Of a stretch of DNA of 64,000 nucleotides, positions 51,401 to 62,500 are shown piece after piece. Under the pieces are notes generated by a model, which saw only the letters and a list, made by a program, of their open reading frames with translations, ran no database searches and was not told the origin of the DNA. Position numbers and translations under genes: made by a program. The stretch is from positions 13,835,527 through 13,899,526 of the forward strand of contig CM043870.1 of the NCBI GenBank assembly GCA_023846275.1. Reading direction: 5' to 3'. Within the stretch, counting starts at the first letter, position 1. Each line of letters begins with the position of its first letter. This stretch comes from Vanilla planifolia (lineage: Eukaryota > Streptophyta > Magnoliopsida > Asparagales > Orchidaceae).

Positions 51401-51890
51401 CTGACCTTTTTCCAAGATTTTTTACTTAGAGTTTTGCTATCACAAGTCATTATCAATATCATGCATAATGGCCCTCCATGTGGTATTGAACTTAGTAGTT
51501 TTGTAAGACCTTCTATTAGCAATTTCTTTGACATAAACAAAACCTTAAACTTAGCCTAAAGCTTGACATACCTTACATTTGTTTATTTAAATTCATAACT
51601 AGAATTGTTTTGTCATTTTATTATGTTAACCAAGGCTTAGAAGCATAGGGTATCATTACTTAGGTTTTCTTAACTACCTCAAGTCCATTTAAAACCCAAC
51701 CAAGAATCAATAATGGGATCTTACGAATAACTATTAAAAAGTTTCTTTTCTTAGCCTAAGTTCTTTTAAACATGACACACTTCTCCTTACTAACTAACAA
51801 TTACCATAACAAATCAAAATTCTTTTGAGGCCCAGCATCAAGTCCTTCTATGTCACATGTCTAAAAATTAAGGGGCATATTAACCTTAGA
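48490..51890. other. AT-rich repeat-derived spacer, no gene recognised
   Basis: No supported gene was found. Paired overlapping frames at 48,704-48,899 and 51,293-51,559 are mutual shadows. From about 50,780 to 51,000 several loosely similar blocks (ctaaggtttc, ttatggtttc, ctaaggtt) recur every 60-70 bp and may be a degenerate tandem repeat within an old LTR. Confidence 0.45.
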
Positions 51891-51899
51891 AATATGTTA

Positions 51900-52580
51900 A
51901 AACTTATTTTATCTCACAATAAAATAAAGATACTTAGGTTCAAGTAATATATTTGTACAAGAGCCTAAACAAGGAATTTTATATATGGAATAAAAAAATC
52001 CTAGGATCATTGGATAAGTAAGAACCTTTTTTAGAAGCCAAGGACTTACATTTCTTTTTAACATAAGGGATCTCAATGTAAAGGAAAAAAGCAATATTAA
52101 CAACCCACATCCAATGCACTAAAGATGATAGTGGAGTGGCTCGGTACACAACAAAGTGAATTTTTAAATGCCAAACAAAAAATGGCTTGGTCACATGCAC
52201 AAACGAGAAAGTTTGGTGTGACATTTAATTTTTTGAAAGGTTAAAATTAAGTTGTTAACAGCTCCCTTAGTTATTTCATGTTTTTGTGGATATTATATAA
52301 TTGTGTGGAGTGCTCCCCTTTTGAGCCTACCACTTTCCTTCCTATGCCAACTTTTGCATCACATTGATAGATTGATCATGCATGACATGCTCATCAAATA
52401 AGCTTGGTCCTAGAGCTTAGTTACTTAATTCAAAATTATATTTTTTACATGGTGAGCATCCTTATTTACAACGATCATAAGTGCCTAATAGTAATTTTCT
52501 AACACAAGAATATGGAAGTACTTTTGGGAAGTTTAAGTAACATAATTTGGAATTCTATAGAAAATATAAATATTCCAAAA
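51900..52580 (-). repeat. Dispersed repeat family R1, copy B
   Basis: This copy has the same ordered landmarks as copy A at 12,240-12,880: aggttca-gtaatata near 51,937, aatcctaggatcattgg near 51,997, agaagccaagg near 52,032, an agggatctcaatgtaaagg block near 52,066, gcacaaacgagaaag near 52,197, and gtgagcatccttatttaca near 52,453. Minus-strand frames 51,909-52,103 and 51,979-52,224 overlap it. Their peptides (for example FFLYIEIPYVKKKCKSLASK) partly resemble the copy A peptide, but I cannot assign them. Confidence 0.7.
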
Positions 52581-52589
52581 TTGACTATA

Positions 52590-53372
52590 TATTACAAAAG
52601 AAATACTTTCTTACCACCAAACAATTTGCAATGAAATGTTGCAAAACTAATAATTATGTGTAATTCAAACCTTGGACTACGCATTTTGACCCATGATCCC
52701 ACATGCAGCATAGTAGTGAGCTACATGATCTATATAGTGTAAAAGGAGAGGTGAATGGCACATTATGTCTAATTTTTTGGTTAGCATGTGTTAGAGCAAA
52801 AGAGCATTGTTCAATGGCTCATGCATGCTAACAAATTAGTTTTGTGCATGTTTATAGGTTAGAATTGGTCAATTAGATTGATGAATTCAAAGGGTCAATG
52901 CAGGTGGAGTGAGTCAGTGCAGGAGAGGTCAATGTCTGTTGATGGTAGCAATAATGGTGACGAAGGACTAAACAAACATGCACTAGCCTAATTTTGGGGC
53001 TATGAAATAGAACTCACATACTAAATTTATCGCGAAAAAATTTCTAAAAAACTTCTAATTTATCTTCAAATGGCTTCAACCAAAGTGTAGATGGACATCA
53101 CATGATGAACTAACAAAAAAATAAAATATGTAATTTCATAAGGGTCAATTGCAATTGACCCCTGCAACAATAATTATATTGTGGATTAATGTGAAATGTA
53201 GTCAATTTTTGTATGACTAAGACTCAAAAAAATATTAGAATGCCCCTAAGTAAAACCTCTATGCTCTATATGGGTTGTTATGATATCATCAGTCCTAGGT
53301 GAGAAAGAGATGAATTTTGTAGCAGGTTAAAATCTCTGATGCTATTTCAAAAACTTCAGTTTGGTTGGGAAG
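52590..53372. other. AT-rich spacer with a short inverted repeat and a palindrome, no gene recognised
   Basis: gttagcatg at 52,780 is mirrored by catgctaac at 52,824, with a loop of 35 bases. Several ggtcaat motifs cluster between 52,866 and 53,150. If the adjoining gypsy relic continued to the left of the inserted LTR, its 3' end would lie here, but I could not recognise it. Confidence 0.5.
53142..53161. repeat. Perfect 20-bp palindrome
   Basis: gggtcaattgcaattgaccc reads the same on both strands. It has no evident partner feature and is 216 bp from the solo LTR. Confidence 0.95.
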
Positions 53373-53377
53373 CACTT
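53373..53377. repeat. Target-site duplication, left copy (CACTT)
   Basis: CACTT directly precedes the LTR terminus and recurs at 56,374-56,378. Unlike TATAT at copy 1, it is not low-complexity. Confidence 0.9.
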
Positions 53378-53417
53378 TGTTACACCCCATTTTTTTCCTA
53401 GGCTGATTTTTGGCATA

Positions 53418-53438
53418 TTTTTTTTTTTTTTTTTTTTT
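53418..53438. repeat. Poly-T tract (poly-A on the LTR sense strand)
   Basis: Twenty-one T residues lie at the same place as the 16-A tract at 17,470 in copy 1. Confidence 0.95.
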
Positions 53439-54248
53439 ACATATAGACAGCTCAGATCGTCCCATACCAACCTGAGTAGCCTACGAAAAACATAGGAGAT
53501 AACACATCATTACACACCTACTTTCCTTAACAATGTGGATCCCATCTCCCGGGTACACCGTCAAATCAGGTTCATGACTCCTGAATTAACAGATGGACTC
53601 GCGCAATATTACTCCTACTAGACCCCATACTCCTAACCCATACCGGTAGGAGAACCGATCTAATAGAAGGCTGAATCCCCACGGTTAAGTTCCATAGTCA
53701 TGTAATGACCTCACCATCAAAAATAAAATACATAACATCCTCAGATAAAATATGGCACTCCACACACTATACCACCAAGACAATAAAGTAAAACAGTGAA
53801 TGGAAACTACATCACAAGAATAAGATCCAAGTCCAACAAATACAATATCATCCAACTAGATACATAAGTCAGAATCACCCTCACATATTACATGACATAA
53901 GAATAACAGTCTCCCTGAATACATCCAATAGTATCAATCACACTAACCAAAATGTCTCAGAAAATCACAGATCAGATATCCTCCACTAGCCTGCTGACCA
54001 CGATCCCACCTAATCTGGGTGGTGTCAAGGCTGTCGAGCCGCTGGAAAAATATAGATAATAGAGGAGTGAGCTACGCCCAGTAGGAAAGACAGCTAGTAA
54101 AAACTCACATGCAAGAGAAGGATAATAGCAAGAGTATAGGAATACAGCATAACAATGTAGGGTGGAAAGGCACTCTCTGTACCAGACTCTGACCAACCAC
54201 AGTCACCCCCAGTCACACCATAGTAGCTCTCCTCTGTGCTCCCAGGCA

Positions 54249-54336
54249 GCATGCCAGCGGGACACGCCCATCTCTGCGCACGCATGGCACCTAGGCAAAG
54301 CATGCCAGCGGGACACGCCCATCTCTGTGCACGCAT
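54249..54336 (-). repeat. Two-copy version of the 34-bp core repeat in LTR copy 2
   Basis: Two units, with gcatgccagcgggacacgcc on the plus strand, start 50 bp apart. Copy 1 has five related units. Confidence 0.85.
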
Positions 54337-54359
54337 CACAATGCCTAGCACCCGACACC

Positions 54360-54665
54360 GCAGCGTCTCTCGTCAATCAATCTTCTGGAGACTATAGACA
54401 GAACCAGTCACATAGATCTCTAGCCAACGTGAGACACCCCTGCCACCCTCAGGCACGCAGGCCTACACACTTGGCTAGCCACGGCGAGTCACCCCCGTCA
54501 CTGCCACTCTCAGGCGCGCAGGCCTACCCTCGTGGACCAGAAGAGATCGACTCAGCCACCGTCCCAAGAAGTCCTCTCCCAAAAATTTCCATAGAAGCCA
54601 CGCCCCTACAGTCATTGCCAGCTCTAACTCCAAGATTCGGCAACATGTGTCCAGATACAACAAGG
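54360..54665 (-). repeat. Module present only in LTR copy 2, with a 55-bp duplication
   Basis: In copy 1 the sequence passes directly from the gtaactgtgcggt block to the core repeats; here about 300 bp intervenes. Inside it, units beginning agcca at 54,422 and 54,477 share a ctcaggc-cgcaggcctac end, 55 bp apart. It is either an insertion in this copy or a deletion in the other. Confidence 0.75.
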
Positions 54666-55962
54666 CGCATACCAGTCCACATGTATACTATGAAAGTTAA
54701 GTCTGTACCGCACAGTTACCTACCACAACTACCCTAAAACATCATATAGGGCCTATGTTAGTCCGGTCCAGTATGCCAATCCATGAAATATGCCAACACT
54801 GAGTAAACTGACTCAATCCATGTCATTGCCATCCAAGCAACACAAACTGTACCAAAATTCTGACTATTCTGGTAACACCCAAGTGTCACGCTTCCTTCCA
54901 ACTGATCCAGCTGCACTGAATTTATGGGTAATTTCCAACAATCAATTTCAACTTGGCTACGTGATTTCCAAAAATCACCTCTTCCTCACTTCAGGAAATT
55001 TTAATTTCCAAAATCAAGTTCTGCCCTTTATCCATTTTCCGAAATTCGGAATAAATTTCCGAATAAAATTTAAATTCCACATATATCCTTTTTCCAAAAA
55101 TTCGGATTAATTTCCGAATTAAATTTTCCTCCGCGCCGAATCCCGCTGAACCGGTTTTCGCTGCCGGTTCGGAAACCTCGCGCTGAACCGCGACACCGCC
55201 GAACCAAATTCTTTAATAATCCGTTAATCGGTCGATGCTTAAATAAATATAATTACTAATAAATATTATATAAATACCATTAATTACTTAAATAAATTCG
55301 TAATTAATCTAAACCCTTCTCCTTCCTCGGTCCGACGCCCGCGAACCCTAACTGAAGCAATCGCCGACCAATCCAATTCCTTCCGTCGATTTCCGGCGAA
55401 CGCGAACAAGGAGAAACAAAATTCGATGTTCGTACTATCCTAATGTTTCAATAATGCCACTAATTTAAAATTTTCGCCGAAAGAGTTCGCCCGTACACCA
55501 TTGCCGTAAGATTAATCCAACAATTAATTAACTAATTCAATGGCAAACTGATAATACAAATCCCTAACATGTTCCAAAGCATTAACTAAATTTTCCGGCG
55601 AAATGGGAAATTTTCCAGAAATCCAAAAATTGTAAAAGACGCAGATTAGCATTCAACTAAGTCCGATTTTTCATCCACATGCTTGTGTTCATTAAGCAAA
55701 ATATTCCATGCTTTTAATTTCTACTAATTAACTAATTTAAAACTGAATTTCCTACCTTTGCTCGTTGCCGGCGACGGTGAAGCTCGCACGCGATCAACCG
55801 CAGCTCCTCGCCGAACGAAACCGGTACCAAAATGCTCGCCTCTGTCCCGCGAACCTCCGGTTACCAAAAGCCCCTTGGAAGGCTGCCGGAAATTACCGCC
55901 GTTCACCGCGAACACTTCGCCTCTAGTCGTCGTTCGAAACCCTAACAGCCGAATAGTTTAGG

Positions 55963-55969
55963 TTATATA
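55963..55969 (-). promoter_or_regulatory. TATA box of solo LTR copy 2
   Basis: The minus strand reads TATATAA within GGGTATATAACC, about 405 bp from the LTR 5' end. It sets the likely direction of transcription and implies an unusually long R-U5 part of about 2.5 kb. Confidence 0.7.
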
Positions 55970-56373
55970 CCCAGCTTAAACCGGTAATAACCCGTTAAGA
56001 CCCATTAAGCGCCGGTTGACCTTCTAAAAACGCCGCTTAACATCCGATCAGCCGGTTAATCTCCCCCGCTGATCTCGCCCGTCCGATCCGCTTATCCGCG
56101 GCTTATCCAAACGCACGCGCAAACGCACCTCGGCGAACCGCCCCGCCTTCGCTGAACCGCTCCGGTCCAGTTCACGCACGGTAAAAGAAAAAATCCAAAT
56201 TCCGTTTTTTTTTTAAAAAAAATCTCGGTGCTCCGAAAAATCCTCAGAAAATTTCAGAAATTCCAATAGCCTCCAATTGAGCTCCTGGCTCATCCTACTG
56301 TCGATCTGAAATCATCCAAGCCACAATTCGAATTATTGAAGATTAAACCTATAATATTTTACCGGGTATAACA

Positions 56374-56378
56374 CACTT
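56374..56378. repeat. Target-site duplication, right copy (CACTT)
   Basis: This matches 53,373-53,377 and directly follows the LTR terminus. Confidence 0.9.
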
Positions 56379-56529
56379 TCATTGTAATCAAAGTGTCATC
56401 GAAGGTAAAAAAAGTTTTTATTGTGCTTGATCCTATATGAAACCAATTTGATTACTTAAGGTTTGTTCAACTTGATCTCTCAACTCACTAAGTGGGGCTA
56501 ATTGTAATGGTGAGAGAGTTTCATCCAAT

Positions 56530-57000
56530 ACGATGACAAAAGTTCAAAAGACTCTTTAGGTAATGGGTGTGGTTCTCTATAAGATAAATGATCCTAAATA
56601 TTAAAGATAGTATTTATTCTATAATCTTCAAGTAAATTCAAAGGATAAACACTAATACCTAGTTCTTTATAATTTTAGACGGTATAGCATCATGGGCATG
56701 AATTTTCTTGTGGGTTCCTAGTGGAAATATCTCTCATGTAACTTGGATCATTACATTTTCACCATCAACAAATTTTGTTGACTATCTATGAGCGTTTGGT
56801 AGTCATTTATATACTTCATTATTTAAATAAATATGTTTAATAATGCGTTTATACAATGACAAAATAAGTTGAGCAAAAGGCCTAATAAACATAGAAGTGT
56901 GAAAATTATAAGTTTTGAGGATCGAATAAATAGGACATTGAGGTTGATTTCTCAAACTAATTTCAAAATGACTCAAACTCATTGTTTGATGAGTAAATTT
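56530..57000 (-). pseudogene. Gypsy-2: integrase C-terminal part (decayed)
   Basis: The minus strand near 56,660-56,785 reads FVDGENVMIQVT, a stop, then EIFPLGTHKKIHAHD. This follows the gypsy integrase tail (F--GD-VWV---KERFP-GT-NKL--R--GP). A SFDMSHFEISFRNQP-like run further up (about 56,955-57,005) stands for the block S---SPFE---G--P. Protease and gag lie to the right on the same strand. RT and RNase H, expected between 57,000 and 57,450, are missing. The left end runs into the inserted solo LTR. Confidence 0.7.
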
Positions 57001-57009
57001 AAACCATGA

Positions 57010-57500
57010 TAGTAAATGATGCCAAGTTTAAACTTGTTCCCCTATTTGATTATGAAGAAGATGGCTAAAATATTGTTTCATTACTTTTTCTTTGTTTATC
57101 TAGCAATGCTAAGTTTATAGAAGTTTAAGTTTTATTTGAAATGATGGATTTACTTAGTGATGTGGAAAATGTGATACTAAGGTGTTAGAAGCTACATATA
57201 CAACACGTTCAATATCAAAGAAATGTGGGAGTTTGTCTAGTAAGTCGTCAAAAAATATATTCACTAGCTATATCCTTCTCGACATCAACTTCTAAAATGA
57301 TACTAATAAATTTTCCTTTTTGTTTATCATTTTGTTTTGGAATGTTTGGATACGAGTTTATTTACATGAGAGGTGAAGGGTATAATGTGAACTTCTTACT
57401 TTCATTTATGGAACTACACATATTAGCTCTTCAATTTAAAGTAGCATCATAATCTTATAATTATTGTCATCTAAAGATATGGCTACCAACTTGCATTGGG
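57010..57500. other. Junction zone of gypsy-2, RT and RNase H absent
   Basis: Fewer than 500 bp separate protease from integrase, too little for RT plus RNase H (well over 1 kb). I saw no RT motif. The plus frame at 57,225-57,452 is not supported. Confidence 0.5.
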
Positions 57501-57506
57501 ATAACT

Positions 57507-57731
57507 TCACACTATATTTTCTTTGAATATTGGGTATGCTATAAAGAAAAGGAACACCTTTATTGAAATTGAGGTTTTGTTGATCCAAGATACAACATAT
57601 TGGTAACTATAGTCCATAAGTATTAAACGTATCTTTTTGGCAGCAGTATATGCTAAGGAATTCATACAGCGGTCATTATCTATAACTATCTTGTAAGATT
57701 TGTCTATAATTCTAATGAAGGTACTAAACAA
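57507..57731 (-). pseudogene. Gypsy-2: aspartic protease (decayed)
   Basis: A 74-codon minus-strand frame reads YKIVIDNDRCMNSLAYTAA, then KKIRLILMDYSYQYVVSWIN and a SISIKV run. It aligns with the retropepsin of a group of plant gypsy elements (C-LIID-GSC-NVVS--LVEKL-L-T--HP-PYK--WL). The active-site DSG/DGG has become DND, which would abolish the Gly turn. It lies between the zinc knuckle (57,935) and the integrase trace in the expected order. Confidence 0.8.
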
Positions 57732-57829
57732 GATAGTTGATCGTCAAACTTTAGCTTGTCTTGACATTGTTCTATTGCAACCAAAAATGGCCATAGTGAT
57801 TCAATATAGTAAAGTCTTTCTCTCAGTGA

Positions 57830-57985
57830 TAGTAAATCTTCTTCATCCTCCTCATCTAGATTTAAGACCCCCATTTCCTCAACTTCAATGCTTACTTATA
57901 CTACTTCAATGTCTATGTCACGGGCTATCTTGGGGAACTAGGCTGCCACATTCCCCATCCAATGAAAATGATAACATAAACTCCA
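57830..57985 (-). pseudogene. Gypsy-2: gag zinc knuckle and acidic linker (decayed)
   Basis: Near 57,945-57,985 the minus strand reads CYHFHWMGNVAA followed by a stop and FPK. This follows the gag knuckle (CYKC-G-GH-A--CP) with the first Cys kept and the others lost. An acidic run with NLDEEDEEDL follows near 57,850, typical of the knuckle-protease linker. Confidence 0.7.
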
Positions 57986-58099
57986 CCTTTATTAGATGAC
58001 TTGTATGAGGGTTGGATTCAATGAGTTGTTGAAGTGGGTGGAGGGACATGGGCTGCATGTGGAGTAAAAAAAAGTAATAAGAATGGTAGAAGTAGTGAA

Positions 58100-58750
58100 A
58101 CAAGTTTAAGGATAGGAAACGATCAAAGGAATTTGGCTCTTATGGACAATTGATCATCTAAATCTTTATACATCATGGTCCTCTATATCAATCATTTCTA
58201 AACTAATAACATTTCTCAACAGTAACTTAAATTTAATATTATCTCGAAGCCCAACTAAAAATTATGATAGGCATCTCCATTTATCCAAAAGTTTAGATGA
58301 ATAAGAAATTTATGCCTATTTTACTTGTCACCAAATCTTTATTTTTCTTATGACCAATAAAATGCTTGATCTTCATCAAAATATTTCTTTTTGGCATGAG
58401 AAAAAATAATCTAACTTGTGATGTGATTGTAGCTTTTTAAAATTTATATCTTTGATTCTCGCTACGATCGTACCAATAAAAATAATTCTCCATTCCTACT
58501 TCTTATCGTTGATATGCTTTAGGTCTAAACTAGCAACAAATATAGGCTCTTTTCTTTTGACCATGTTAACCTTGACATCATCATCCTTGTTGTGTCTTAT
58601 TTTTAAGGTATGTGCAATAGCTTGACACTAAGTTTTTCATTTTACTTGGTTCAATTTTTTTAGTGGACATTTCCAAAATTTTTTGAGTCATTTATCATAG
58701 ACCTACTTGATTTATGAGTTGTAAAAAATCTACTATCTCTGTAATATTCT
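58100..58750 (-). pseudogene. Gypsy-2: gag core (decayed)
   Basis: Minus-strand traces of a retrotransposon gag domain: GLRDNIKFKLLLRNVISLE near 58,180-58,240 matches the family block GLR-DI---L-LRNV-SL-EA. An FDEDQAFYW run lies further upstream near 58,350. Frames shift several times. No PBS or LTR was found to the right, where the microsatellite begins. Confidence 0.6.
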
Positions 58751-59072
58751 AATTGATGCATGAATGTTTATAAGTTTGCTCTTTGCTCTTGTATCGAATA
58801 AGTTATTTCTAGAATTAAATTTTTGTTGGTCTATGGAATGTTGCACTGGTTTAGAATCAAACAATGTATATTATTTTTCATACTTGGTGGTAAAAATCCT
58901 TCAAGTTAGAAACATAATTCTAAGTTAGGGATCATAAAGGAAAAGAAAAACTAACAAAACTTGAAATGGTTTATTAAGAGACAATATAAAGAAAGAAAAC
59001 TTGTAGTATCAAACTTGAAAAATAAGATCTTTTTTACTTGTTTTTTGTCTTTTGTTTATGTATATATAAAAG

Positions 59073-59161
<89 letters not shown>

Positions 59162-59300
59162 AACATCATGTAATTCAAAATAAAATTCACAAATTTAAAA
59201 TATTATTAATTAACAATAAATTAAAAATCATAAAGTTCATAAAATTAGCTAAGTTTTTACACAAAATTTATGAAAGATGACAGCTCATTAAAAATCAAGA
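58751..59300. other. AT-rich spacer with microsatellite, no gene recognised
   Basis: Apart from the dinucleotide run at 59,076-59,159 nothing was recognised. The plus frame at 58,961-59,173 ends in a translated microsatellite (IYIYIY then VCVCVC) and is not a gene. Confidence 0.6.
59076..59159. repeat. Compound microsatellite (TA)n(TG)n
   Basis: A TA run of about 43 bases (59,076-59,118) passes without interruption into a TG run of about 41 bases (59,119-59,159). Confidence 0.98.
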
Positions 59301-59500
59301 AGACTTAGTTTGAACCAATATATACACATAAGAGCCTATCTATGTTATTTTATATTTAGAACAAAAAATTCTTTGACCAGACAAATAAGAACATTTCCAA
59401 GATACCGAAGGATTGAATTGATTTTTAACAGAAGGAATCTCAACATAAATAAAAAGTAGCTTCAACAACCCAAACTCAACTTTCAAATAAGGAACAAATA
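59300..59500 (-). repeat. Dispersed repeat family R1, copy C (partial)
   Basis: Shares with copies A and B the blocks agtttgaaccaatatata near 59,307, aagagcctat near 59,330, and an aggaatctcaacataaat block near 59,425 followed by caacaaccca. It stops where the right satellite array begins, so the family reaches to the array edge. Confidence 0.6.
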
Positions 59501-59509
59501 AAAATTTCT

Positions 59510-62500
59510 TAGAAAATGAGATAAAAGAAATGAAAATATTTTTTTGAAGCTATAAAAATAACTATTTAATTGCATATTGCTCTTAGAGAAGAGAGTAACC
59601 ATGTTTTTTCCACTTAATTAAACCTCATTAATAGTTTTTATGAATTACCAAAGTAAATAGGCATAAGTAAAAATAACTGACTATTTTAATATTAAGTAAA
59701 AAAATACTATAACGAAAATGAATTAAATTAAAATAATGTAATATAACCCAATCAATCATATATAAATGCACATGAGAGGAGAATCGTGTTAAATATTTAT
59801 ATTACAAAAATGAAGCAAACATTTAGATGAAATTTAATAAATTGTTTAGGAAATTTATATTTTATGATATTAAGGAGAACATGTTAATATCCTAGGTTAT
59901 CAAATCAAGTGCAAATAAAACTCACATAAAGCTTGGAAAAACCTAAGAAAAAATATTTAGAATTACTTAAGAAAAGATTACTTAATTGCATAGAGCTCAA
60001 CTAGACGAGTCCAATGAGGTTTTTTTGTCTTTATTAGACTTTATTTAAAATTACTCTAGATTACCATTTGAAATAAGCATAAATAAGAATAAATTATTAT
60101 TTTATTTTTTAGTGAATATGTAATTAAGATGAAATAAGAAAAATTTAAGCAATTTAGTATAATCAAATGAAACTGATAATAAGATCACACTTTAGGAGAA
60201 TAAAGTTTCGTGGCAACATATACAAATCAAAGCAAAGCATTTGAAGAATTGAGATAAATTATATTGGAAAGCGACATTCCATAACACTAAGGAAATATAG
60301 AGTAATATCCATGATAGTTAAATTAATTATAAATAAAAATACCTTGTAACAAAAGAAAATAAATATTTATAAATAAAATAATAAATATTTAATTATATTG
60401 AACTTGTTGAGACATCCAATGATTTTATCTCTTCATTATCAAATCTCATTTGGAATTATTGTGAATGTCCAAATTAAGAAATCCTAAATATTAAAAAAAG
60501 ATCATTATTTTAAAGTTTATTAAATTACATAAAGCTCAAATGAGACAAATTGAAGCTATATAATATAACAAAATAAAAACGATGTTAAAGTCACCCGAGG
60601 GAAGAATAACAGCTTCACAATAAAATAACCAAAATTAAAGCTAAACATTAGAAGAAATAAGATTAAGTTACTTAGGAAATTTACATTCCAAGATCCAAAG
60701 AAGATTGAGTGTACCATGATCCATCAACAAATCAAATACAAATCAAAATACAACTTAAAGAGTGACAATTTATAAAAATGAAAATATCTAAACCTTTAAG
60801 TTTAAATATTTAATTGCATAAAGAATATCATGAGTGAAATGATATTTGTTTCATATCCATTAAACCACATTAAGTGTTATTACAAATTACCAAAGTAAAC
60901 TTATAAAATTATTATTTATTATGTTAAAATTCTATATATTAAAGCTAAATTAAAATAAATTGAAACAATGCATATAACCAAAAAAAAAGAAGAATTAGAG
61001 TTTCTTAACAATATAACTAAGTCAAAGTGAAAATATGAAAAAGAAAGAGATAAATTCTATGGGACAACTGCTTTCAAAGATGCTGAGCAGATCGAATTTA
61101 AAGTCCTTGATTGTAAAATGATGTGTGATTTGAAATGACTCATAAAATAAGTGAAAATATAATAGAGGTAATCTAAAAATTAAAAAAAATGAAAGTTTTA
61201 CTAAAAAGAGCTTGACAAGTTGAATCAAATAACATCAATTTTAATGTTTAGCAAAGTACATTAAAATCACTTTGACTTATGAAGTAATATAAAGTAAGAT
61301 TAAATGAAGATATTTTAAAGCTGTAATGAGATTAAATGAAGTAATATAATTAAACTAATTCAAGTAAGGATATAATTAAGGCCTAAAATTAATATAAGCA
61401 AATTAAAAAAAAAATATTCCAAATGAGATAAATTTACGAGAAGGTTACATTCAAAAATATTAAAGAGGTAGAGTATAACTTCCTCAATAGTGAAAACAAG
61501 TATGAATTTAATACCTTGATAAATTGGACTAAATCTTAAAAAATAAAATATTTAAAAATAAAAAAATAACATTTAGTTAGATTGAGCTCAACAAGATGAG
61601 TCCAGTGATGTTTGCTTTATCACAATTGGAGCTCCTTTAGAACTATTACAAAATTACAAAATTAAATGGGCATTAATAATAAGATATTATTATTTAGTTA
61701 CTAAGAAAATATCTAATAAATTTAAAATGAGATAAAATTAAATGATATAATATAAATTGAGCAAAGTAAAGTGAAGATCACATGAGAAGAGTTCTAGAGT
61801 AACATAAGAATATATCCAAATCAAAAGAGAAAAAACTTTAGAAAGTGAGATAAATTATACGAAAAAAGTTTCATTTTACGATACTAAGGAGAATTAGAGT
61901 GTCATCGATAATCCTTAATTAGGGTACAAATTGATATTTATCATTAGGTGTTCAAAAACAAAAAAAAATAATATTCAAAAATATAAACATTAAATAAATT
62001 ATTAGATAAAATTCATTATGATTCAAAAATATAAACATTAATTTTTGTATTTAAAATACTCTATCATAATGAATTTTATCTAATAATTTATTCAATGTTT
62101 ATATTTTTGAATATTATTTTTTTATGTTTTTGAACACCTAATGATAAATATCAAAACATTAATGCAAAAAATTTGATAAAGTTTCATAAATTATAGGGTA
62201 TTTTAAATATCAAAACATTGAAGAAATCAAGAGTAACTTTCTTGATCATCATACTACATTTTTATAAAAATATTTTAAAAGTGCACCAAGATAATGGAAA
62301 ATAAAACAATTAAAATAATAATAAAATAAATATTAATTAAATAGAGCTCATTAGGATGAGTTTGACAACATTTTTTTTCTTTATCAGACTACATTTTGAA
62401 TTAATCAAAATTACCAGAGTAAAAAGGTATAAAAAAATAATTATTATCTTAATATTAAGTAATCTTATTCTAAAACAAAAATTAGTTAAATTAAAGCAGC

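Larger units (their letters stand above)
53378..56373 (-). mobile_element. Solo LTR of the same gypsy-like family, copy 2, inverted (2,996 bp)
   Basis: The minus strand starts TGTTATACCCGG at 56,373 and ends at the complement of TGTTACACCCC at 53,378, flanked by perfect CACTT duplications. It matches copy 1 (14,445-17,526) over nearly its whole length. An intact TATATAA lies at 55,963-55,969. It differs by fewer copies of two tandem repeats and by about 300 bp (54,360-54,665) not found in copy 1. The longest open frame of the whole window, 191 codons at 54,162-54,737 on the plus strand, lies antisense in this GC-rich part. It is rich in P, S and H and covers two repeat blocks, so I do not call it a gene. 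Confidence 0.95.

Noticed and set aside
54162..54737. Longest open frame in the window (191 codons, plus strand)
   Set aside because: It lies antisense inside a GC-rich solo LTR, is rich in P, S and H, crosses two tandem-repeat blocks, and is not preserved in the other LTR copy.
58961..59173. Frame encoding IYIYIY and VCVCVC runs
   Set aside because: Pure translation of the TA and TG microsatellite.
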